From assembly GCA_019623805.1 (NCBI GenBank), contig CP053680.1, positions 3,326,001-3,390,000 on the forward strand: a DNA stretch of 64,000 bases, written 5' to 3'. The position numbers and the translations under genes are program-made. A model generated the notes under the pieces. It was not told the origin of the DNA. It saw only the letters and a program-made list of their open reading frames with translations, and ran no database searches. Origin of the DNA: Gammaproteobacteria bacterium (ex Lamellibrachia satsuma). Lineage in GTDB: Bacteria > Pseudomonadota > Gammaproteobacteria > Chromatiales > Chromatiaceae. Of the stretch, positions 1 to 12,149 are shown piece after piece. The stretch's first letter is position 1, and each line of letters opens with the position of its first letter.

Positions 1-307
1 TGAACCCGTCCCGCATTCGGCCCCAGGCATCTGCGGGTGGCTGGGGAGATGGTTGGGACAGTGCTTCCACGGGTAATGCGGAAGCGCTGTGCGGAAGCGG
101 CTCAATAACTGCTTCATCAGACTTCAGAATGGGAAGTTCGGATACGGCATTGCTAGCAATTATGACCGGCTGTTCGGAAATAACCTCTGTCTGTGCGACA
201 GGCTCAGGGGCATGCCCCGGCGCTTTTTCCGGCAGAGAGTTACAGGCTGAGAAAATTCCAACCAGTGGGACGAGCAGAAAAAAGCGACTCAGTTTATAGT
301 TCAACAT
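1..307 (-). CDS. mltD: Lytic murein transglycosylase D, N-terminal part (partial)
   Basis: The first 102 codons of a reverse-strand gene whose remainder lies outside the window. The N-terminus is a lipoprotein signal: basic start, hydrophobic stretch LLVPLVGIF, then a SACNS lipobox with Cys at residue 22. A Pro/Ala/Glu-rich linker follows, and the visible part ends in DAWGRMRDGF, which matches the conserved D-W-R-RDGF lead-in of MltD. MltD-type enzymes cleave the glycan strands of peptidoglycan in the periplasm, and this one would be outer-membrane anchored. The call is helped by context: in Escherichia coli mltD also lies divergent to yafS-rnhA-dnaQ with gloB between; gloB is absent here. 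The catalytic domain and LysM repeats cannot be seen. Confidence 0.75.
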   Translation of the reverse strand, partial: MLNYKLSRFFLLVPLVGIFSACNSLPEKAPGHAPEPVAQTEVISEQPVIIASNAVSELPILKSDEAVIEPLPHSASALPVEALSQPSPQPPADAWGRMRDGF

Positions 308-378
308 AATAGACAATTATTGTTTCTTCCCAAGCGGAAAATAATATCAAACCTGAGTATGATTTCCATCTTAATGAT

Positions 379-1167
379 ATGAGGTCGAACCTGTTTAGAA
401 TTATGGGCGGTGGAAACGGGGAAAAACTGGGAACCAGCACACAAAACCAACTGGCGCATTGGTTTAGAGGGTGTCCGGGTGTCTTTCTGTCGGAACAGGA
501 GCAGGCGTGTCTGGATAAGCGGGTAGCCTCCCTGTTCGGACATCACATTGTGCAGATCGGTTGCGCAAATCCCACCGCTGATCTGCTGCAGAAGAGTCCG
601 GCGCGACATCATGTCGTGCTGGGCAAAGCGTTGAGGGGAGGGCATCCTGAGTTGAGTTTATGCTCGGATCCCGCCCTGTTGCCCTTTGCCACAGACAGTG
701 TGGATGCAGTAGTGCTGCCCCATACCCTCGATTTCTCCAGTCATCCCCACCAGGTACTGCGTGAGGTGGAGAGGATTCTGATTCCCGAAGGACGGCTGTT
801 GATCATTGGTTTCAATCCCTGGAGTCTGTGGGGAGGCTGGCGGCTGCTGCGTCGTCGCAGCGGGGTATCACCCTGGAACGGCCGTTTTTTTACAACCTGG
901 CGAATCCATGATTGGCTCACTCTGCTGGGCTTTGATCTGGAATCCTGTGATCAGTTGATGTATCGCCCGCCCCTGAGAAATAGGGTGCTGATGCAGCGGC
1001 TCGAGTTTCTTGAAGGTATGGGCCAGAGGTGGTGGCCGGTGATAGGGGGTGTGTATGTCTTGCAGGCAGTCAAGCGAACCGTCACGCTGACGCCGATTCG
1101 ACCCCGTTGGCGGATGGGCAAGCGGGTACTGCCTTCCAATGCGGTGGAACCAACAACGAGAACCTGA
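379..1167 (+). CDS. YafS-like SAM-dependent methyltransferase
   Basis: A 262-residue class I methyltransferase fold. A degenerate SAM-binding loop (VQIGCANPTADLL) is followed by the motif LPFATDSVDAVVLPHTLDF and by EVERILIPEGRLLIIGFNPWSLWG, the usual motif order of the Methyltransf_11 group. Substrate unknown. It sits directly in front of rnhA (stop TGA immediately followed by ATG), the same place as yafS in enterobacteria. The start is uncertain: neither ATG at 379 nor ATG at 403 has a clear ribosome binding site. Confidence 0.75.
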   Translation: MRSNLFRIMGGGNGEKLGTSTQNQLAHWFRGCPGVFLSEQEQACLDKRVASLFGHHIVQIGCANPTADLLQKSPARHHVVLGKALRGGHPELSLCSDPALLPFATDSVDAVVLPHTLDFSSHPHQVLREVERILIPEGRLLIIGFNPWSLWGGWRLLRRRSGVSPWNGRFFTTWRIHDWLTLLGFDLESCDQLMYRPPLRNRVLMQRLEFLEGMGQRWWPVIGGVYVLQAVKRTVTLTPIRPRWRMGKRVLPSNAVEPTTRT

Positions 1168-1608
1168 ATGGACGAACTGATTGATATCTATACCGACGGC
1201 GCCTGTAAAGGCAATCCCGGCCCCGGAGGCTGGGGGGCGCTGTTACGTTATGGCAAACATGAGAAAAAACTCTGCGGCGGTGAGCCTGAGACCACTAACA
1301 ATCGAATGGAGCTGTTGGCGGTGATCGAGGCGCTCGGGGCGCTGAAGAGACGCAGCCGGGTGCGTGTCACCACTGATTCCCAATATGTGAAAAACGGTAT
1401 CACCCAGTGGATTTACAATTGGAAGCGGAACGGCTGGAAAACAGCGGCGAGGAAGCCGGTAAAGAATGCCGATCTCTGGCAGCGTCTGGATAGTGTGGTG
1501 GCGGACCATGACGTTGAGTGGGCCTGGGTCAAAGGTCACAGCGGCCATGCGGAAAATGAATTGGCCGACCAGCTCGCCAACCAGGGTATAGAGGAGCTGA
1601 ATCAATGA
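1168..1608 (+). CDS. rnhA: Ribonuclease HI
   Basis: 146 residues, full length for RNase HI, which cuts the RNA strand of RNA-DNA hybrids (R-loops, Okazaki primers). The four acidic active-site residues can be placed: D10 in IYTDGAC, E48 in NRMELL, D70 in VTTDSQYV and D134 in ELADQLAN, with H124 in the flexible KGHSGH loop. The ATG directly follows the methyltransferase stop, and the 3' end overlaps dnaQ by four bases (ATGA), so the three genes are probably one operon. The pairing with dnaQ is conserved across gammaproteobacteria. Confidence 0.97.
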   Translation: MDELIDIYTDGACKGNPGPGGWGALLRYGKHEKKLCGGEPETTNNRMELLAVIEALGALKRRSRVRVTTDSQYVKNGITQWIYNWKRNGWKTAARKPVKNADLWQRLDSVVADHDVEWAWVKGHSGHAENELADQLANQGIEELNQ

Positions 1609-2327
1609 CGCGCCTGATCGTGCTGGATACAGAAACCACTGGCCTGGAACCGGCGCAGGGTCACCGCATCATCGAAATTGGTTGTGTGGAGATGGTTGAA
1701 CGCCGTCTCACCGGCAACAACTTCCATCAATACCTTCAGCCGGATCGGATGATAGACGTGGCCGCGATCGACGTACACGGCATCACCAACGAGTTTCTTG
1801 AGGACAAGCCCCGCTTTGGGGATGTTGCAGCCGACTTCCTGGAATATGTGCGTGGTGCCGAGCTGATCATCCATAATGCCCCTTTCGATGTCGGATTCCT
1901 CAATAACGAGCTGCTGAAACTGGATGAGGATTCATCTCGCATTGCGGATCTCTGCGCGGTCACCGATACCCTGGTGATGGCAAAGAAGAAACACCCGGGG
2001 CAGCGCAACAGTCTGGATGCGCTCTGTAAGCGTTACGATATCGATAACTCTCACCGTGAGCTTCATGGTGCACTGCTCGATGCTGAGATCCTGGCCGATG
2101 TCTACCTGCTGATGACGGGCGGACAGACTGCCCTGTTTTTGGACAGTCAGGGCGCGGAGGGTGATGTGGCTGGGGCGGCATCAAATATTCGCCGTCTGTC
2201 CGGCGAAAGACCCCGGCTGAAGGTAGTGCGGCCCAGTGAGGAGGATTTGGCTGTGCATGAGGCGCAGCTGCAGAAGATGGGCGATGGCTGCGTCTGGCTG
2301 CGGGAAGAGGAAGTTGCGGGTGACTAG
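1605..2327 (+). CDS. dnaQ: DNA polymerase III epsilon subunit (proofreading 3'-5' exonuclease)
   Basis: 240 residues, DEDDh exonuclease. ExoI D8/E10 are in LDTETTG, ExoII D95 in HNAPFDVGF, and ExoIIIe H154/D159 in [17 protein letters not shown]. The C-terminal third (about 180-240) is the polymerase-binding tail expected for DnaQ and not for stand-alone exonucleases. It supplies proofreading to the replicative polymerase. It is translationally coupled to rnhA by an ATGA overlap. The next gene, fnr, is convergent; the gap holds a palindromic repeat. Confidence 0.96.
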   Translation: MTRLIVLDTETTGLEPAQGHRIIEIGCVEMVERRLTGNNFHQYLQPDRMIDVAAIDVHGITNEFLEDKPRFGDVAADFLEYVRGAELIIHNAPFDVGFLNNELLKLDEDSSRIADLCAVTDTLVMAKKKHPGQRNSLDALCKRYDIDNSHRELHGALLDAEILADVYLLMTGGQTALFLDSQGAEGDVAGAASNIRRLSGERPRLKVVRPSEEDLAVHEAQLQKMGDGCVWLREEEVAGD

Positions 2328-2346
2328 TCCGAATCGCTTGCCGGCT

Positions 2347-2434
2347 ATGCAGGCCTGATCAAGCGCAGCGGATCAGGCAAGCGGCTTGTCGTTGCAATGA
2401 TGTTTGCCGGTTCCACAAGCTTGAACCGGCCTAC
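2347..2434. repeat. Dispersed palindromic repeat, family D copy 1
   Basis: Arms containing GATCAAGCGCAGCGGATCAG and its counterpart ACAAGCTTGAACCGGCCTAC enclose a short spacer, giving a long imperfect inverted repeat. A close relative is at 59652-59727 and a half copy at 62685-62713. It lies between the convergent dnaQ and fnr, where it could act as a bidirectional terminator (inference). Confidence 0.7.
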
Positions 2435-2461
2435 ATTTGCAGTCAGATTAGTGTCGTAAAA

Positions 2462-3220
2462 TTAAACATGCCTCTGGTGCGATCGGCCGTTTTCGTTGCC
2501 ATGCACGATAGTGGCGAGGCGTGGCAGGTCCAGCAGCTGCACATGCTTGCGTTCCACATGCAGCAGCCCCTCTTCCTGAAAGCGGGTGAAAAGCCGACTT
2601 ACGGTCTCAACCGCCAGGCCCAGATAGTTGCCGATTTCATGCCGCGACATGCTGAGAAAAAAATCGGTGGCGGAAAAACCGCGTTTTTTGAAACGCTCCG
2701 AGAAACTCAACAGAAAGGTTGCGAGGCGCTCTTCCGCGCTCTTTTTGCCCAGCAGGGTGAGCATCTCTGAATCCTGGCCGATCTCCCGGCTTAGCAATCG
2801 GTACATCTGATGTTGCAGGCTGGGCATGCTGCTGCTGAGCTCTTCCAGGTTGTGGAATGGGATCTCGCAGACTGCGGTGGTTTCGAGCGCCTTGGCGGAG
2901 CAGGTGTGACACTCGTTTTGGATGGCGTCAAGGCCGATCAGCTCTCCCGGCAGATGAAAGCTGAGAACCTGCTCGCCGCCGTCCTCACTGGGAGAGAAGG
3001 TTTTTACCGATCCGCTGGTGATGACCCGCAGGCTGTGTAGGTTATCGCCTTCACGAAACAGATGGTCGCCACGATGAAACGGCCTACCGCGTTTGACAAT
3101 ACTGTCAAGACGCTCCATGTCCTCAGGGGAGAGTCCCATGGGGAGACAGAGTGTGGCCAGGCTGCAGTTCTTGCAGGCGACTTTGATATTCTCAAAGGAA
3201 ACTACGTTCCGGTTTGTCAA
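2462..3220 (-). CDS. fnr: FNR-type oxygen-sensing transcriptional regulator
   Basis: 252-residue Crp/Fnr family protein. N-terminal Cys cluster C16-x2-C19-x5-C25 (CKNCSLATLC) and central C118 (AVCEIPF) match the four [4Fe-4S] ligands of Escherichia coli FNR in spacing and context. A cyclic-nucleotide-type effector domain (about 40-150) is followed by an HTH with recognition helix ETVSRLFTRFQEEGLL, the E-SR signature for TTGAT half-sites. The start is a TTG at 3218-3220, with GGAG seven bases upstream; the next ATG (codon 28) would remove the cluster. Expected role: anaerobic/microaerobic switch, plausibly controlling the cbb3 genes in this window. A near-consensus FNR box lies just upstream. 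Confidence 0.92.
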   Translation of the reverse strand: MTNRNVVSFENIKVACKNCSLATLCLPMGLSPEDMERLDSIVKRGRPFHRGDHLFREGDNLHSLRVITSGSVKTFSPSEDGGEQVLSFHLPGELIGLDAIQNECHTCSAKALETTAVCEIPFHNLEELSSSMPSLQHQMYRLLSREIGQDSEMLTLLGKKSAEERLATFLLSFSERFKKRGFSATDFFLSMSRHEIGNYLGLAVETVSRLFTRFQEEGLLHVERKHVQLLDLPRLATIVHGNENGRSHQRHV

Positions 3221-3273
3221 AATACAGCTCCAGTCCGTAAGAATCGAGATGGAGTTCTATTTTCCAATTTGTA

Positions 3274-3287
3274 TTGAGCTTGATCAA
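3274..3287. promoter_or_regulatory. FNR box upstream of fnr
   Basis: TTGAG-CTTG-ATCAA matches the FNR consensus TTGAT-N4-ATCAA at 9 of 10 positions. It sits 54 bases upstream of the fnr start codon, so fnr is probably autoregulated, as in enterobacteria. Match seen; regulation inferred. Confidence 0.65.
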
Positions 3288-3351
3288 GTGTTTTTGCACA
3301 TAAATTGCCGCAATTGGATTGAAAATTGCCTGAAATATTTTATTTTCAGAC

Positions 3352-3382
3352 AAAAAAGCCGCGCCCAAGGGCGCGGCTTTTT
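3352..3382. terminator. Bidirectional rho-independent terminator
   Basis: A GC-rich perfect hairpin, GCCGCGCC-CAAG-GGCGCGGC, is flanked by a run of six A on one side and five T on the other. It therefore works in both directions. It lies 3' of the sulfur-globule-like gene and upstream of fnr, insulating the two. Confidence 0.9.
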
Positions 3383-3406
3383 CGATACGACTGTATCTAA
3401 CCCGCT

Positions 3407-3754
3407 TTATTTGGCAGGTGCAGCAGGCGCAGCAGGTGCAGCCGGGTAGCCGTAAGGCGCGCCGTAGCCACCGCCGTAAGGTGCGCCGTAACCACCGCCA
3501 TAAGGTGCGCCGTAGCCATAAGGACCATAGCCATAGCCGCTGCGGTAGGAGTCGTAACCACGACCGTAACCGCGGCCGCTGCCGCTGCCACTCATGCCGA
3601 AGTTGAAGTCACCAGAACCATCGCCCCAGCCGTCGCCCCAGCCGCTGTTGTCCCAACCACGGTTGCCATAACCAGGACCGCCCCACCAGGCAGAAGCGGT
3701 GGAAGAGACAGCAATCAGGGCTGCAGCGCCCAGTACCATAGAAATCTTACGCAT
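3407..3754 (-). CDS. Secreted Gly/Tyr-rich protein resembling sulfur-globule proteins
   Basis: About 115 residues. A Sec signal peptide ([16 protein letters not shown]..., cleavage near ASA-WWGG) leads into WWGGPGYGN, a Gly/Trp/Asn/Asp-rich section, repeats of the type GYGAPYGG (three tandem copies), and a Pro/Ala tail [12 protein letters not shown]. Signal peptide plus WWGG and Gly-Tyr-Pro repeats are typical of the sulfur-globule envelope proteins (SgpA/SgpB/SgpC, CV1-CV3) of purple and other sulfur bacteria, which coat periplasmic sulfur deposits. The family call is from composition and remains tentative. The ATG at 3754 is preferred over 3769 because GAGGAA lies seven bases before it. It is transcribed alone and ends at the strong terminator at 3352-3382, consistent with high expression. 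Confidence 0.6.
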   Translation of the reverse strand: MRKISMVLGAAALIAVSSTASAWWGGPGYGNRGWDNSGWGDGWGDGSGDFNFGMSGSGSGRGYGRGYDSYRSGYGYGPYGYGAPYGGGYGAPYGGGYGAPYGYPAAPAAPAAPAK

Positions 3755-7919
<4,165 letters not shown>

Positions 7920-7949
7920 TTTGCAGACGGAATTGGCATCCTGATGCTT

Positions 7950-7973
7950 ATGCCCGGGGGAAACTCCGGGCAT
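7950..7973 (+). terminator. Hairpin after eno
   Basis: Perfect eight-base stem ATGCCCGG / CCGGGCAT with an eight-base loop, 30 bases past the eno stop. No U-tract follows, so it may be a processing or stability hairpin and not an intrinsic terminator. Confidence 0.45.
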
Positions 7974-7988
7974 CTCTGAAAACATCCT

Positions 7989-8059
7989 GTCATCTCGACC
8001 GCAGGGAGAGATCTCCAGCTACGGAGCAATGAACAGAGAGATTTATCCCTCCGGTCGAG
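7989..8059. repeat. Dispersed palindromic repeat, family C copy 1
   Basis: Left arm GTCATCTCGACCGCAGGGAG, right arm CCCTCCGGTCGAG. The terminal part of the right arm (normally ATGAC) has diverged. Related to copies at 14471-14562 and 61227-61317. It lies between eno and ftsB. Confidence 0.7.
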
Positions 8060-8154
8060 TAGTGCTACATGGATGTAGCGTTTACGAACCTAAGGATGGA
8101 AATGACAATATCCGATTCGTTTAGAAATCCATCAAGTCAGATATACTTCAAACC

Positions 8155-8445
8155 ATGCGTATCCTAGTTGCCATCCTGCTTCTGCTGCTTGCCTTTCTGC
8201 AATACCGCCTCTGGGTCGGTGAGGGGAGTCTGGCGGAAGTGAACAACCTGGAAAATGAGATAACCCGCCAAGAGGCGGCACTGGTCGATCTGAAGAAGCG
8301 CAACCGTGCGTTGCAGGCTGAGGTTGAAGATCTGCGCAGCGGCAGTGCGGCACTTGAAGAGCGGGCTCGCAGCGAATTGGGCATGATCAAGGAGGGTGAG
8401 ATCTTCTACCAGGTGATTGATCAATCCCAGATCACGACCCAATGA
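8155..8445 (+). CDS. ftsB: Cell division protein FtsB
   Basis: 96 residues. One N-terminal membrane span (ILVAILLLLLAFLQY) is followed by a periplasmic coiled coil with heptads (about 28-65: NLENEITRQEAALVDLKKRN) and the conserved tail ARSELGMIKEGEIFYQV. FtsB forms the FtsQ-FtsL-FtsB complex that licenses septal peptidoglycan synthesis. It is coupled to ispD by an ATGA overlap; eno-ftsB-ispD is a conserved order. Confidence 0.95.
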   Translation: MRILVAILLLLLAFLQYRLWVGEGSLAEVNNLENEITRQEAALVDLKKRNRALQAEVEDLRSGSAALEERARSELGMIKEGEIFYQVIDQSQITTQ

Positions 8446-9149
8446 GTGATCGCTTCTGGGCGGCGGTTCCCGCCGCAGGCGTTGGCAAACGAATGGCCAG
8501 CGTAGTGCCGAAACAGTATCTTCCCCTCCTGGGCCGACCCCTGATTGAGCAGACACTGTCACGATTGTTGGCGCACCCCAAAATCTCAGGCGTTTTCGTG
8601 GCGCTCTCAGAAGGGGATGGCTGGTGGTCGTCAACCTCGTTCGCGGATGATCCAAGGGTGGTCCGGGTCGGAGGCGGCGAGGAGCGCTGTCACTCCGTGC
8701 TCAATGTATTGCAGGCCATGGGGAAACAGACAGCAGAAACTGATTGGGTTTTGGTACACGATGCGGCGCGTCCCTGTGTCCATCGAGAGGATCTGGATAA
8801 CCTGATGGATCAGCTCGACGATGATCCGGTCGGCGGTCTGCTCGGCGTGCCGCTACATGATACGGTGAAATCGGTTGAAACAGGAAAGCGGGTCGTGGCT
8901 ACGATTCCGCGGGAGCCTCTATGGCGCGCATTCACGCCGCAGATGTTTCGGCTGGGCATGTTGCGTCAGGCACTGAGTGATGCTCTTGATAGCGGAAAAC
9001 TGGTGACCGATGATGCCAGCGCCATGGAACTGGCCGGATTTCAACCCAGAATGGTGGAGGGTCGAATTGATAACATTAAGGTCACCTGTCCCGAAGATCT
9101 TGCCCTGGCAGCCTTCTTCCTGGATCGTCAATCATCCTCCGGTGAGTAG
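8442..9149 (+). CDS. ispD: 2-C-methyl-D-erythritol 4-phosphate cytidylyltransferase
   Basis: 235 residues. Adds CMP to methylerythritol phosphate in the non-mevalonate isoprenoid pathway. Nucleotidyltransferase signature AAGVGKRMASVVPKQYLPL near the N-terminus, then VLVHDAARPCV and KVTCPEDLALA near the C-terminus. Starts inside the ftsB stop. Its 3' end overlaps by 18 bases the end of the convergent HDOD gene. The usual partner ispF is 1.4 kb downstream, separated by that insertion. Confidence 0.95.
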   Translation: MSDRFWAAVPAAGVGKRMASVVPKQYLPLLGRPLIEQTLSRLLAHPKISGVFVALSEGDGWWSSTSFADDPRVVRVGGGEERCHSVLNVLQAMGKQTAETDWVLVHDAARPCVHREDLDNLMDQLDDDPVGGLLGVPLHDTVKSVETGKRVVATIPREPLWRAFTPQMFRLGMLRQALSDALDSGKLVTDDASAMELAGFQPRMVEGRIDNIKVTCPEDLALAAFFLDRQSSSGE

Positions 9150-10388
9150 TTGCTGCATCTCCCGTATGTCGCTTTTAGCCCGCTCGATGATACCCAGTGA
9201 GCAACTCGGCGTGAGTTTACCCAGTGCCAGCTTGTGAAATGAGGGCGTCAGGTCCATGCGTGGCAGGGAACGCATTGTAGGTGTGCCGATATAGACATGT
9301 AACTGGGCGACCCTCACAAGGTCGGCATAGTTGGGTTGATCGCCGTCATCCGCCATCCAGTCTTCCGCGTGTAGCGCCGCCTGAACGAACTCGTCCGCAA
9401 ACCCCCATTTTCTCAATACCATGGCGCCGACTTCTGCCTGCAGGTTGTTGATCACCTGATCCAGCAATTGTGGGTTCTCGGACATCTCCGGGTGGCTTCT
9501 GCCGGAACTGATGATGGGTAGTGCGCCGATATCATGCACCAGGCCGCTGAGCAATGCCCGATCCGGACTAAGCCCTGGGGTGACTCTGGCCAGTTCATGA
9601 CAGATCGGCGCCACCTGGCAGGCGTGTTTCCAGCTGGAGATCATGCGCCGTTGCAGGTGTTTCGAACGACTTTTAAAGAGGGAACCCAAGGCGAAGCTGA
9701 TCACCAGATTGTGCGTGACATTGCGCCCGAGGCGGGTCACTGCATCCGGCAGGTCACCGATTTTGTCCTGTCCGCGGTAGGCAGCACTGTTGACGACGCT
9801 GATAACCCGTGCGGCGATCGTTGGATCGGCCTGTATCACGCGGGCAATGTCGTCGCTGTCCGTGGAGGGGTTGTTGACCACTTTTGCGATCCGGGTAGCG
9901 ACATCCGGCATGCTGGGCAGTTCGATGTGCCCATCTTTCATTGCTTGGTGAAACTCCCAGTAGAGACGGGCCTCAGGGCCGCCACTCTCTTTCAGCTCTA
10001 TCGATTGTGAATCCCGCCCGGACTCATCGGTGGGCAGACAGGCGATACTCTGGATGATCTCCCGTGGCATCTTCAGCAGGACGACCGCGCTTTTTGCCGT
10101 GATATTACAGGCGTGGGGCTGCTTCACCGAGAGTGGGTAGGTGCTTCGGTTCGATTCCGCCTTGAGATTCAACTGGGTGCCATCGCTGCAGTCGATATCC
10201 ACTTCGCCATGCATCAGGTAGTTGACAAACGGGTCCTTTGTCCCCTCTGCAATAATCTGGGTACCCCTGCTGAAGTGCTCCACCGTGCCGAAAGTGGCGA
10301 CATATGTCAGAACACGCGCAGGAAGCTTCCTGATTGGATTAAAGCGCAGAATTTCACTGGCAGTAGCTGTTACAACGTTGTGACTCAT
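9132..10388 (-). CDS. HDOD signalling protein with N-terminal cNMP-binding-like domain
   Basis: 418 residues. Positions about 20-130 resemble a cyclic-nucleotide-binding jelly roll (FSRGTQIIAEGTKDPFVNYLMHG, then VVLLKMPREII). Positions about 155-360 are an HDOD domain: ELPSMPDVATRIAKVVNNP, ADPTIAARVISVVNSAAYRG and the HD-like SGLVHDIGALPI. HDOD proteins are non-enzymatic or weakly enzymatic signalling domains, often linked to cyclic di-GMP and cell-cycle or motility control. Reverse orientation, inserted between ispD and ispF. Specific role unknown. Confidence 0.8.
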   Translation of the reverse strand: MSHNVVTATASEILRFNPIRKLPARVLTYVATFGTVEHFSRGTQIIAEGTKDPFVNYLMHGEVDIDCSDGTQLNLKAESNRSTYPLSVKQPHACNITAKSAVVLLKMPREIIQSIACLPTDESGRDSQSIELKESGGPEARLYWEFHQAMKDGHIELPSMPDVATRIAKVVNNPSTDSDDIARVIQADPTIAARVISVVNSAAYRGQDKIGDLPDAVTRLGRNVTHNLVISFALGSLFKSRSKHLQRRMISSWKHACQVAPICHELARVTPGLSPDRALLSGLVHDIGALPIISSGRSHPEMSENPQLLDQVINNLQAEVGAMVLRKWGFADEFVQAALHAEDWMADDGDQPNYADLVRVAQLHVYIGTPTMRSLPRMDLTPSFHKLALGKLTPSCSLGIIERAKSDIREMQQLLTGG

Positions 10389-10536
10389 CTTTTATTCTCA
10401 ACTCGCGCTGGATAGGGTTTGCGCTTTTCCTGTTGGGTTCCACAGCGGGGATCGTTAGAATTCACCGATGCTCTCTGACTGGTTAGCGGCCGCAGAGGCA
10501 AACTCTTTAGATTCCTTTTCTGTCGAGGAGAAAGTG

Positions 10537-11016
10537 ATGCGCATTGGCCAGGGTTACGATGCCCACCGTTTTGAAAGTGGAAAACGGTTGCTGTTGGGCG
10601 GCGTGGAGATAAAGCACGATCAGGGTCTCAAGGCACATTCTGACGGAGATGTGGTGATTCATGCGCTTTGCGATGCGTTACTGGGTGCCGCCGGGATGGG
10701 GGATATCGGCCGCCACTTCCCGGATAGCGCCAGCGAATATGCCGGGATCGACAGCCGCCGGCTGTTGCAGCGAGCGGTGGAGCTGATACAGGACACTGGT
10801 TTGCGTGTCGGCAACGTGGACCTTACTGCAGTGGCGCAGCGGCCTAAACTCGCACCCTACATCGATACCATGCAGGCGCGATTGGCGAGTGATCTGCAGG
10901 TCGAACCGGCCAGGGTCAACGTTAAGGCAACCACTACCGAAGGTATGGGATTCACGGGACGGGGTGAGGGCATCGCAGCCTATGCCGTCGTGCTGCTGGA
11001 GGAGGGATCAGCGTGA
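10537..11016 (+). CDS. ispF: 2-C-methyl-D-erythritol 2,4-cyclodiphosphate synthase
   Basis: 159 residues, the same length as Escherichia coli IspF. Forms the cyclodiphosphate in the isoprenoid pathway; trimer with zinc. [12 protein letters not shown] carries D8 and H10, and [20 protein letters not shown] the third ligand; DIGRHFPDS and [17 protein letters not shown] are conserved. The frame is open from 10468, but the ATG at 10537 has GAGGAG six bases before it and matches homologs. Overlaps truD by four bases (GTGA). Confidence 0.96.
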   Translation: MRIGQGYDAHRFESGKRLLLGGVEIKHDQGLKAHSDGDVVIHALCDALLGAAGMGDIGRHFPDSASEYAGIDSRRLLQRAVELIQDTGLRVGNVDLTAVAQRPKLAPYIDTMQARLASDLQVEPARVNVKATTTEGMGFTGRGEGIAAYAVVLLEEGSA

Positions 11017-12089
11017 CCGGCCAGACCTGGCAACGACTTGATGAGATGCCGTTTGCTCACGGCGGACCGGTGGGGTGTGGCCTGATTCGCGGCTCGGCGG
11101 AGGATTTTCAGGTGGAAGAGGTCCTCGGCTTCTCTCCGGATGGTGAGGGCGAGCATGTATTGATCCAGCTGCGCAAACGGGACACCAACACTGTCTGGCT
11201 GTCGCGCCAGCTGGCAAAGTTTGCTGATGTACCTGCCAGGGATGTGAGTTACGCGGGCCTTAAAGATCGGCATGCAGTGACAACCCAGTGGTTTTCCGTG
11301 CGTCTTGCCGGTCGAGCGGAACCCGACTGGGAGGCGTTCAACTCTGAGTTGGCCGAAGTCCTTGTCCACGAGCGGCATCGTAGGAAGCTTAAGCAGGGCG
11401 CCTTGCGGGGCAACCGTTTCCGGTTGTTGGTTCGCGGGATTGAAGCCGATACAGACCTGTTGGAGCAGCGTCTGCGGCAGCTTCGGGAACTAGGTTTTCC
11501 AAACTACTTTGGAACACAGCGATTTGGCCACAACTATGGCAATCTGGCACAGGCCGACCTGTTTTTTTCCGGCCAAAGCGGACGAATCGACCGTAAATTG
11601 CGTGGGCTGTTGATCTCCGCGGTAAGGTCACAGCTATTCAACCAGGTACTGGCAGAGCGCCTTCGTCGGCAGGATTGGGATCGAATTCTGCCCGGAGAAC
11701 GTGCTTCGCTGGATGGTTCCCGTTCCAGCTTTAGTGTGGAGGAGATCGATGAAGAGATCCAGCGTCGCTGCCGCGAGAAGGATATCCATCCCAGCGGCCC
11801 TCTCTGGGGGCGGGGGCGATTGCCGGTCGAAGGGGAAGTTCTGGCCCTTGAAGAGCAGGTATTAGCCCCCTTCGGTGAATGGCGCAACAGCCTGGAACAC
11901 GTTGGCTTGGAGCAGGATCGTCGTACCCTGCGGATCGGTGTGGATGATCTGCGATGGGAATTTTCTGAAGCAGGTGTGTTGGGGTTGACGTTTTTTCTTC
12001 CCGCAGGCAGTTACGCAACGATGCTGTTGCGGGAGTTACTACGGGTCAGCGAGCCTGCGGTGGGTAGGAGCGGCGCCCCGCCGCGATGA
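11013..12089 (+). CDS. truD: tRNA pseudouridine(13) synthase
   Basis: 358 residues. Isomerises U13 of tRNA-Glu. Catalytic Asp D85 in [12 protein letters not shown], plus NYFGTQRFG and the TruD insertion. GTG start inside the ispF stop. Odd feature: the last eight codons (GRSGAPPR region) and the reading frame up to the stop lie in the REP element at 12064-12086, with TGA immediately after it. The native stop seems to have been replaced by REP sequence. Confidence 0.95.
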   Translation: MTGQTWQRLDEMPFAHGGPVGCGLIRGSAEDFQVEEVLGFSPDGEGEHVLIQLRKRDTNTVWLSRQLAKFADVPARDVSYAGLKDRHAVTTQWFSVRLAGRAEPDWEAFNSELAEVLVHERHRRKLKQGALRGNRFRLLVRGIEADTDLLEQRLRQLRELGFPNYFGTQRFGHNYGNLAQADLFFSGQSGRIDRKLRGLLISAVRSQLFNQVLAERLRRQDWDRILPGERASLDGSRSSFSVEEIDEEIQRRCREKDIHPSGPLWGRGRLPVEGEVLALEEQVLAPFGEWRNSLEHVGLEQDRRTLRIGVDDLRWEFSEAGVLGLTFFLPAGSYATMLLRELLRVSEPAVGRSGAPPR

Positions 12090-12129
12090 CTCCCCAGATG
12101 GGTAAATCGCGGCGAGGCGCAGCTCCTAC
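12064..12129. repeat. REP inverted pair 1
   Basis: Two head-to-head 23-base REP units: GTAGGAGC followed by GCGGCG-CCC-CGCCGC-GA on the plus strand, and a variant copy on the minus strand ending CTCCTAC. Each unit is a small hairpin with a GTAG foot, the form bound by RAYT transposases. Lies between convergent truD and the PhoX-like gene and covers the end of truD. Confidence 0.85.
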
Positions 12130-12149
12130 AAACGCTTCGTAACAATAGG

